A stretch of DNA of 64,000 nt. It comes from Glaciimonas sp. (GTDB taxonomy: Bacteria; Pseudomonadota; Gammaproteobacteria; Burkholderiales; Burkholderiaceae_D). Positions 58,569-64,000 of this stretch are shown here, in pieces. The DNA lies in assembly GCA_012927625.1 (NCBI GenBank), contig JABBOV010000014.1, positions 1-64,000 of the forward strand. The letters are read 5' to 3'. The notes below the pieces were generated by a model. It was not told the DNA's origin, searched no databases, and saw nothing but the letters and a program-made list of their open reading frames with translations. A program made the position numbers and the translations under genes. How positions within the stretch are numbered: position 1 is the first letter of the stretch; every line of letters starts with the position of its first letter.

Positions 58569-60015
58569 TTTGATTTCCTTTCGCGTCTAGCAGCGTCACT
58601 TCCAGTGGCATTTCACCGAGAGCATGGGTGGCACAACTCAGACACGGGTCATAGGCCCGAATCCCGACCTCGATTGCATTCATCATGCCTTCCGTTATTT
58701 CAGCTTTACCACCCAGGTACTCCTCGGCCACGCTACGCACAGTGCGATTCATTACCTGATTGTTTTGTGTGGTGGCAACGACCAGATTGGCGAAGGTAAT
58801 ATTGCCTTCCTTATTGGCCTTGTAGTGATGCAGTAAAGTGCCGCGCGGCGCTTCCACCACGCCTACCCCTTCACCCGTCCACATCGCATCGGTTGCGGTA
58901 ACCACCAACTGATCTTTTTGCAGATCAGGGTCATTCAACAACACCTTGATCAACTCTGCGGAATGCAGAATTTCGATAGCTCTGGCCCAATTGGTATGCA
59001 AGGTCTTATTACTGGACTTGCCTTTGTTATAGGCATGAAATTTCTCTAGCGCGGCTTGTGCCAGTGGAGTTGAATACGATTTCGTTACATTTACTCGTGC
59101 CAGCGGTCCGACGCGCACCGACCCTTTTTTCCGGCCAAGTTCCTTCAGGAATGGAAATTTCATGTAACTCCATTCCTCTGTCGCCTCGGAGAAATGACCT
59201 AGGTAATCGTGATAATCCAATTCACGCACGATGTTCTTGTCGTTATCGATAATGCGCATCTTGCCGTGGTAATAATCGACATCGCCATTATCGTCAACCA
59301 GGCACATATCTAATGCGGGCGCATCGCCGAAAGTATCGACCATGGTCCGATTTTTTTCATGGAAGTCATAAAACAGTTGCAGACCTTCCATCGCATAGTC
59401 GAGCATTTTGTCGATGCTGGGGATGGTCGCATCGCCATTAATGAAGCGATCCCGCACTTCCGCCGTCAGATTATTATTGACGCCGCCTGGAATCGAACTG
59501 ATGCCATGCATTTTTTTGCCGAGCACCGCCTGGATCAGTTCCTGCCCCCACTTGCGCAGCATGACAACCCGCTTGACCAGTTCTGGATTGGCCACCGCCA
59601 AACCGAGCACATTGCGTTTTTCAGGTGCTGCGTCCATGCCAAACAGCATTTCTGGAACGATCAGATAAAAATACGCCGTCGCATGTGACTGCAGTTGCTG
59701 TGCGTAATGCCCTAAACGGCGCATTTTTTCCGCTGTCGGCGTAATCAGGTTATGGGTCGAATAGCCCACGCCCACCATATCATCGAGCACCTTGGCACCA
59801 CATAAGTGATGGCTGACAAAGCAGATGCCGCAAATACGTTGCAACAGGATCGGCGCTTCCCAGTAAGGATGTCCCTGAATGAATTTTTCAAAACCACGGA
59901 ATTCCACTACCAACAATTTTGCATCAACCACGTTATTGTCGTCGTCGAGTTGAATAGTGACTTTCCCGTGTCCTTCAATACGCGTCACCGGATCGATAAT
60001 CAATTTCCTAGCCAT
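58549..60015 (-). CDS. hoxH: NAD-reducing hydrogenase large subunit
   Basis: A 488-residue NiFe large subunit, the same length as C. necator HoxH. N-terminal nickel ligands in LQRICGICFVSHHLCGAKV, C-terminal ligands in AYDPCLSCATHALGEMPLEV; cleavage is expected after the His of CATH, removing ALGEMPLEVTLL and the following residues. Active site of H2 oxidation in the cytoplasmic HoxFUYH complex. Confidence 0.97.
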   Translation of the reverse strand: MARKLIIDPVTRIEGHGKVTIQLDDDNNVVDAKLLVVEFRGFEKFIQGHPYWEAPILLQRICGICFVSHHLCGAKVLDDMVGVGYSTHNLITPTAEKMRRLGHYAQQLQSHATAYFYLIVPEMLFGMDAAPEKRNVLGLAVANPELVKRVVMLRKWGQELIQAVLGKKMHGISSIPGGVNNNLTAEVRDRFINGDATIPSIDKMLDYAMEGLQLFYDFHEKNRTMVDTFGDAPALDMCLVDDNGDVDYYHGKMRIIDNDKNIVRELDYHDYLGHFSEATEEWSYMKFPFLKELGRKKGSVRVGPLARVNVTKSYSTPLAQAALEKFHAYNKGKSSNKTLHTNWARAIEILHSAELIKVLLNDPDLQKDQLVVTATDAMWTGEGVGVVEAPRGTLLHHYKANKEGNITFANLVVATTQNNQVMNRTVRSVAEEYLGGKAEITEGMMNAIEVGIRAYDPCLSCATHALGEMPLEVTLLDAKGNQIDERRK

Positions 60016-60028
60016 AATATTTTTCCTT

Positions 60029-60679
60029 TTAGTCGTACCGATTCATTGATGTTGGCAAATCCACTGCGCGGCCATTCACGAGGTCGTCGAGCACCTTGAA
60101 AATTGCGTCGCCATCGGGCGGACATCCGGGAATAAAGTAATCCATCTTGACCACCTCGTGGCATGGATAAACTTTGGTAGTTACCTTCGGAAGGTCGGGA
60201 TGGTCAGGAATAATAGGAATCACACCGGATACAGATGTAATAGAACTGACAAAAGCTTCTTCAAGACATTCGCTAAGCGGCAACATATTGCGCATCGAAG
60301 GCACGCCACCCCAGACCGCACAGGCGCCGACTGAGATCAGAATGTCGCAATTTTCGCGAAAATGTTCCAGTGTCTCGATATTCTCTTCACTGGCTACGCC
60401 GCCTTCCACAAACCCGACCACGCAACGTTCAGGAATGCGCTTGATGTCGGTCAGGGAAGAACGCAAAATGGTGACCTTATCCAGCAGTGTCAGAAGCCTT
60501 TCATCCATATCGAGGAAAGACAGTGTGCAGCCCCAGCATCCAACCAGCGCGGTCATTGAGACGTTGATTTTCCCAGTTTGACTCGCTTGAAATGCAGCAT
60601 CGACTGGGGTTTTTGGCAGATCGTGACTGTACGCCACATTTTCAGCCGAATTCACTTTCGTGACAGCATGCTTACTCAT
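60029..60679 (-). CDS. hoxY: NAD-reducing hydrogenase small subunit
   Basis: A 216-residue Fe-S subunit of the short HoxY type: cluster cysteines in MTALVGCWGCTLSFLDMDE, GACAVWGGVPSMRNMLPL and YFIPGCPPDGDAIFKVLDDL. It carries one 4Fe-4S cluster and the FMN-a site known in this family. Overlaps hoxU by four bases. Confidence 0.95.
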   Translation of the reverse strand: MSKHAVTKVNSAENVAYSHDLPKTPVDAAFQASQTGKINVSMTALVGCWGCTLSFLDMDERLLTLLDKVTILRSSLTDIKRIPERCVVGFVEGGVASEENIETLEHFRENCDILISVGACAVWGGVPSMRNMLPLSECLEEAFVSSITSVSGVIPIIPDHPDLPKVTTKVYPCHEVVKMDYFIPGCPPDGDAIFKVLDDLVNGRAVDLPTSMNRYD

Positions 60680-61377
60680 TTTGTTTCTCCTTCCAACGCG
60701 CGTTCCCGGATCGACTTGATGTCGAATTTACGACGCCCGATCGGTTGGTTAAAGCCAACCTTTTTTTCAACAATGGTGCCAACTGGACAAAGATTGACGG
60801 CACGAGTGACTTCCACTGCACTCATTTTATTAGCGAGTTCAACATTGATTTCAATGCGCGCCTTTGGACCCCGACCACTGATACTGAAGATCTTTTTTCC
60901 CGTCTCTTCATCACGGACAAATTCAACGCATCGCTGACAAAAAATGCATCGATCCCGTTCGAGCAAAATCTTTTCAGACCCATAATCTCTTTGCCGGGGC
61001 GTGAATCGATATTCGAAACGCGAGACCATCATCCCAACTTCGTAACCCACCGCCTGCAAATCACAGCGGCCACTTTTTTCACAGCTTGGGCAGTTGTGCG
61101 CACCTTCGGCAAACAAGCTTTCCACGAGCGCTTTGCGCATGTCAGCCACTTCCGGCTCATTGACTTCGACTTCCATGCCGTGTAAGACCGGCACGGTGCA
61201 GGCAGCAGCAGTTGCACCGTCCACTTTTACCGAACAAACTCGACAGGTGCCAAGGCATGGTTCGCCCTTTAAATAACACAGCGTCGGAATGTAAATACCA
61301 TTTTCCAAGGCAACATCGACTAGATTGGCGCCTTTGCGGGCATTGATATTTTTTCCATCTATTTTGATTTGAATCAC
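60676..61377 (-). CDS. hoxU: NAD-reducing hydrogenase diaphorase Fe-S subunit
   Basis: A 233-residue protein: an N-terminal 2Fe-2S ferredoxin (YIPTLCYLKGEPCLGTCRVC), the NuoG-like middle region HNCPSCEKSGRCDLQAVGYE and C-terminal RDRCIFCQRCVEFVRDE, giving 2Fe-2S and 4Fe-4S sites that pass electrons between HoxY and HoxF. Overlaps hoxF by four bases. Confidence 0.95.
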   Translation of the reverse strand: MIQIKIDGKNINARKGANLVDVALENGIYIPTLCYLKGEPCLGTCRVCSVKVDGATAAACTVPVLHGMEVEVNEPEVADMRKALVESLFAEGAHNCPSCEKSGRCDLQAVGYEVGMMVSRFEYRFTPRQRDYGSEKILLERDRCIFCQRCVEFVRDEETGKKIFSISGRGPKARIEINVELANKMSAVEVTRAVNLCPVGTIVEKKVGFNQPIGRRKFDIKSIRERALEGETK

Positions 61378-63185
61378 GATTCAATCCTCCTGTCATTGAG
61401 CGCCGAGATCGCGTCCTGATATCCCCTGCGGCTTTCTTTCAGATCAAAGGAAGGCAGTAGTGGGCCATCCTGCTGCACCAGTTTCACCTGATATACCTCA
61501 GGAAATTTTTCCATTGTCGTCAGTATCGGTTTAGGTGAAGTGCCACCTAGTCCGCAACGACTTGTCTTGCGCACTAATTTGCCCCAAACGACCACTTCAT
61601 CCAAATCTTTTTGGCATGCCTTGCCATCGATAACACGGGTGATTTTCTTGAGTAAATCGACATTACCGGAGCGACATGGAACACAAATTCCGCAAGATTC
61701 ATTGACAAAAAACTGCATAAAATGCTGGACAATGGCAAGTAGATCCCGGGAACGATTAAATATCATGAACGACCCATTGCAAGAAAGGTCCTCCAGCGCA
61801 ATGGCCCGATTGCCATCTTTTTCTACCGAGACGCAATCGCCTGACGGGCCGCTGACTTGCACTGCCCACGGATCTTTTGCACCTGCTTTTTTCAAGACCT
61901 CGTTGAGCGTAATGCCCCACTCGATTTCATAGATGCCTGGCGCATCGCAATCACCGGAAATACATAACAGCCTGGTACCGGCAGATTCCTCAGTACCCAT
62001 GGATTTAAACCACTTGGCTCCTTTTTCCATGATGCTGGTTACGGCCACGAAGGTTTCGACATTATTGATACTCGTTGGCTTGCCGAGATAACCGATATTG
62101 ACAGGGTAGGGAGGTTTAACACGCGGTGTGCCGCGCTTGCCTTCCAAGGATTCGATCAGGGCAGTCTCATCACCGCAAATGTAAGCGCCCGCTCCCATTT
62201 GGATACGGATGTCGAAATTGAATTCCGGCTTTCCGCCAATACTCTTGCCGAGCATGCCAAGAGCACGAAAATCAGCCAACTGCTTTTCAAGATAATCCTT
62301 GAGATAGAAGTATTCGGAGCGCATGTAAATAATGCCTTCCTGGGCACCGATGGCATAACCGGCAGTAATCATGCCGAAAATCACTTCCTTGGGCGACTCC
62401 GTCAATAGCACACGGTCCTTGAACGTGCCAGGCTCCCCCTCGTCCGCATTGCAGATGACAAATCGCGTTTTTTCATCGTTGTCAGAACAAAGGCGCCATT
62501 TCAGACCGGTTGAAAAACCGGCACCACCACGGCCGCGCAATCCCGATTCTGAAACCGTTTTGATCACCACTTCCGGGCGGCTGGCTAGCAGCTGGTCCAA
62601 CAAAGTTTTGAAATCCTTTTCCCCCTGAAAAAATAACGCGCCTCGATCACGGATGTTGGAGTCCACCATCGTATGAACGTACGCCAGGGTATCGCTTGCC
62701 AAACCTTCAGGATTGGCGATGTGCGCGGGAGATTCCCCATTTTTTAAACGGCGGATAATCCGCGATACCTTTTCTGGCGTCAGTTGCGTGAACACCTCTT
62801 TGCCAATCAGCATTGCGGGTTCTTGGTCGCTTAGACCAATACAAGGTGTTGTTTCCAGACCGAATGTTTCTGTGGCATCTTTTTTGCCAAAGACGCATCC
62901 TGTCTCTTGTTCAAGCGCATCGTAGACGGCCTGATAACCATGCAACTTTGCGATAACCGTGTCACTCAAATAAATTTGATGCTTGGCTGGAGGCTGTCCA
63001 AGAAAAAAATGATAAAAAGAATAGGTCTCTTTTATATCCAACTCAGTTAAACCGAGTTTCGCTGCCATTTCTGGCAATAATTCATCGGGAATATAACCCC
63101 ACTGATGTTGGATATCCCAAAGAATATCCATTAAGCGGGTTCTGTCTGAATTGTGATGCGCAAGTATTTCGTGGATCTTTTTCAT
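61374..63185 (-). CDS. hoxF: NAD-reducing hydrogenase diaphorase flavoprotein subunit
   Basis: A 603-residue fusion of NuoE-like (residues 1-160, LMDILWDIQHQWGYIPDELL) and NuoF-like parts. NADH/FMN motifs: SGLRGRGGAGFSTGLKWRLC, ICNADEGEPGTFKDRVLLTE and QMGAGAYICGDETALIESLE; 4Fe-4S cysteines in NESCGICVPCRSGNVDLLKK. It holds FMN and reduces NAD+. First gene of the operon, behind a sigma-54 promoter 356 bp away; its ribosome site (GGGA) is weak. Confidence 0.96.
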   Translation of the reverse strand: MKKIHEILAHHNSDRTRLMDILWDIQHQWGYIPDELLPEMAAKLGLTELDIKETYSFYHFFLGQPPAKHQIYLSDTVIAKLHGYQAVYDALEQETGCVFGKKDATETFGLETTPCIGLSDQEPAMLIGKEVFTQLTPEKVSRIIRRLKNGESPAHIANPEGLASDTLAYVHTMVDSNIRDRGALFFQGEKDFKTLLDQLLASRPEVVIKTVSESGLRGRGGAGFSTGLKWRLCSDNDEKTRFVICNADEGEPGTFKDRVLLTESPKEVIFGMITAGYAIGAQEGIIYMRSEYFYLKDYLEKQLADFRALGMLGKSIGGKPEFNFDIRIQMGAGAYICGDETALIESLEGKRGTPRVKPPYPVNIGYLGKPTSINNVETFVAVTSIMEKGAKWFKSMGTEESAGTRLLCISGDCDAPGIYEIEWGITLNEVLKKAGAKDPWAVQVSGPSGDCVSVEKDGNRAIALEDLSCNGSFMIFNRSRDLLAIVQHFMQFFVNESCGICVPCRSGNVDLLKKITRVIDGKACQKDLDEVVVWGKLVRKTSRCGLGGTSPKPILTTMEKFPEVYQVKLVQQDGPLLPSFDLKESRRGYQDAISALNDRRIES

Positions 63186-63313
63186 AAACTTTTAGTCCCA
63201 TCTAAAGTTGGTCGCAAACAAAGCCTGGGCAAATAAGTCACTTTTATTTAACTTATTAAAGCAACCAGCTATTTAATTGAAATATCAAATAGTCGGTTCA
63301 TCCATTGCGCGCG

Positions 63314-63433
63314 CTATTTGTGGCGTAAATGATGGCACAACCCTAATGAAGTAGCCGTCAATAAACGGCACCTCAAAAAACTGCGAAATAAACTGCCTTG
63401 CAGTTGCACGACATCACAAAAAGACTTAGTCAT
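63314..63433 (-). CDS. Small leader ORF (39 codons) in the hox transcript
   Basis: An ATG at 63433 is preceded by a perfect AAGGAG seven bases upstream and opens a 39-residue frame ending in TAG at 63314-63316, within the leader between the sigma-54 promoter and hoxF. The product begins MTKSFCDVVQLQG and ends CHHLRHK, with three Cys and three His. It is too short to match a family. Its ribosome site is much better than that of hoxF, so it may be translated; a role in regulating hoxF is inference. Confidence 0.45.
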   Translation of the reverse strand: MTKSFCDVVQLQGSLFRSFLRCRLLTATSLGLCHHLRHK

Positions 63434-63540
63434 TTGAAATCTCCTTCAGTTTTCATTGTATTTTTTAAGTTACACAGCTCCCGTCAATTGTTTTAATGGA
63501 TGTTGCAACCGCATAACCACATGACAGGGCTACTACTAAT

Positions 63541-63556
63541 GGCAAATTCTGTGCCA
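63541..63556 (-). promoter_or_regulatory. Sigma-54 promoter of the hox operon
   Basis: On the minus strand the sequence TGGCACAGAATTTGC is an exact match to the -24/-12 consensus (TGGCAC-N5-TTGC). Transcription should start about 63530 and run toward hoxF. In C. necator the soluble hydrogenase promoter is also sigma-54 dependent and activated by HoxA, which is encoded in this same operon. Confidence 0.85.
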
Positions 63557-63862
63557 CAGCAAAAAAAAATGACAAAACGAGGGAAAAAGGAAGCGTTGTT
63601 GGCGCGTTGCCTGCCGATGATTACTTTATACGTATAACGAGGCGATTAATCTAACCAGTACAGAGTACAAAATGGAAAGCTACTAACCGGCTACAAGCAT
63701 GTTGCAGTGCAATTAAATTCTAGTTTGAAAATTGAAACTATTCAATAGTAAGGTTTTGCTGCAATCATTTGGATTCGTAAAATTGAGTCATTCTGAACAC
63801 CATTAAAAACCTACTAAAAAAATAAGGCTAAGTCGCACTATCCTGGATTCACTATAGGTCAG
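63557..63862. other. Upstream region of the hox promoter
   Basis: No gene is visible. This is where HoxA and IHF sites would be expected, but I cannot name any with confidence; it contains several short AT-rich runs. Confidence 0.35.
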
Positions 63863-63991
63863 CTGTTTGAGGGCAAGCGCGGGTCAAGGCCGTTGAACGA
63901 CCGCAGCGAGCCTGCGCGCCCCTACAGTGAGATTGGCAAACTCAAGATGAAACTGAACTGACCCAAAAAAGTCTGGACTAGCCTGTAATGA
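63863..63991 (+). pseudogene. IS3-family OrfA C-terminal remnant
   Basis: The frame LFEGKRGSRPLN...RPYSEIGKLKMKLN followed by an in-frame TGA and PKK matches the end of IS3-group OrfA proteins, which normally read EIGRLKMELDWLKKKSG; the TGA replaces the tryptophan codon. A degenerate relic that forms the right edge of the hydrogenase region. Confidence 0.6.
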
Positions 63992-64000
63992 CGCGGTTGG

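Noticed and set aside
63191-63240. GG...GC pair just upstream of hoxF as a sigma-54 promoter
   Set aside because: The spacing between GG and GC is 8 bases, not 10, and the rest of the consensus is missing. A second candidate at 63385-63400 has spacing 11. The exact match at 63541-63556 is far better.

Overview
The window looks like chromosomal or megaplasmid DNA of a betaproteobacterium of the Burkholderiales. This is inferred from three things: the gene content, a Calvin-cycle operon in the order known from Cupriavidus necator (Ralstonia eutropha), and a soluble NAD-linked hydrogenase set with the same subunit sizes as that species. The main theme is chemolithoautotrophy: H2 oxidation, with CO2 fixation by a red-type (form IC) RuBisCO.

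Layout. (1) 1-5.6 kb: a decaying integrated element. It has a P4-type integrase, an AlpA-like regulator, an inovirus/satellite Gp2-type replication protein, an unknown protein with a helix-strand C-terminal DNA-binding look behind an 11-bp tandem repeat, a truncated helicase-like gene, and an AlbA_2-domain gene cut by the end of an IS21-family element. (2) 5.8-21.1 kb: housekeeping and catabolic genes (YggU, YkgJ, hydrolase, MetY, CBS protein, FAD oxidoreductase, thiolase, DJ-1/PfpI protein, GST, acyl-CoA dehydrogenase plus phosphotransferase, phosphatase, DUF1853, uracil-DNA glycosylase, RimI, TsaB), with an acyl-CoA ligase remnant and a transposase remnant. (3) 21.4-27.6 kb: a surface-polysaccharide block making GDP-mannose, GDP-fucose and an undecaprenyl-linked sugar (WcaJ, Gmm, ManC, Gmd, Fcl), with a galE gene reduced to its two ends. 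(4) 27.7-32.2 kb: aminotransferase, CbiM-like permease, PIN toxin, a truncated SoxYZ-like carrier and an IS5-family element. (5) 32.3-44.4 kb: the cbb operon on the minus strand, cbbLSXYEFPTZ-(gap'::pyk')-cbbA, with divergent cbbR. (6) 44.4-63.2 kb: one long minus-strand hydrogenase operon, hoxFUYHWI-hypA-hupE-hypBFCDEX-hoxABCJ. It starts behind a textbook sigma-54 promoter and a 345-nt leader that holds a small ORF.

How it works together. HoxFUYH (with HoxI) oxidises H2 and reduces NAD+. HypA-F, HypX, HupE and HoxW supply nickel, the CN/CO ligands and C-terminal processing. HoxB/C senses H2 and signals through HoxJ to HoxA, an NtrC-type activator expected to act on the sigma-54 promoter in front of hoxF, so the operon encodes its own activator. 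NADH and ATP then feed the Cbb cycle, controlled by CbbR. No membrane-bound hydrogenase genes (hoxKGZ) lie in the window.

Signs of genome decay recur: internal deletions in galE, acyl-CoA ligase and gap/pyk (phosphoglycerate kinase lost from the operon), several IS remnants, and an AT-rich dispersed repeat of about 62 bp found four times between genes. I saw no rRNA, tRNA or CRISPR. All family assignments are from sequence reading without database searches.
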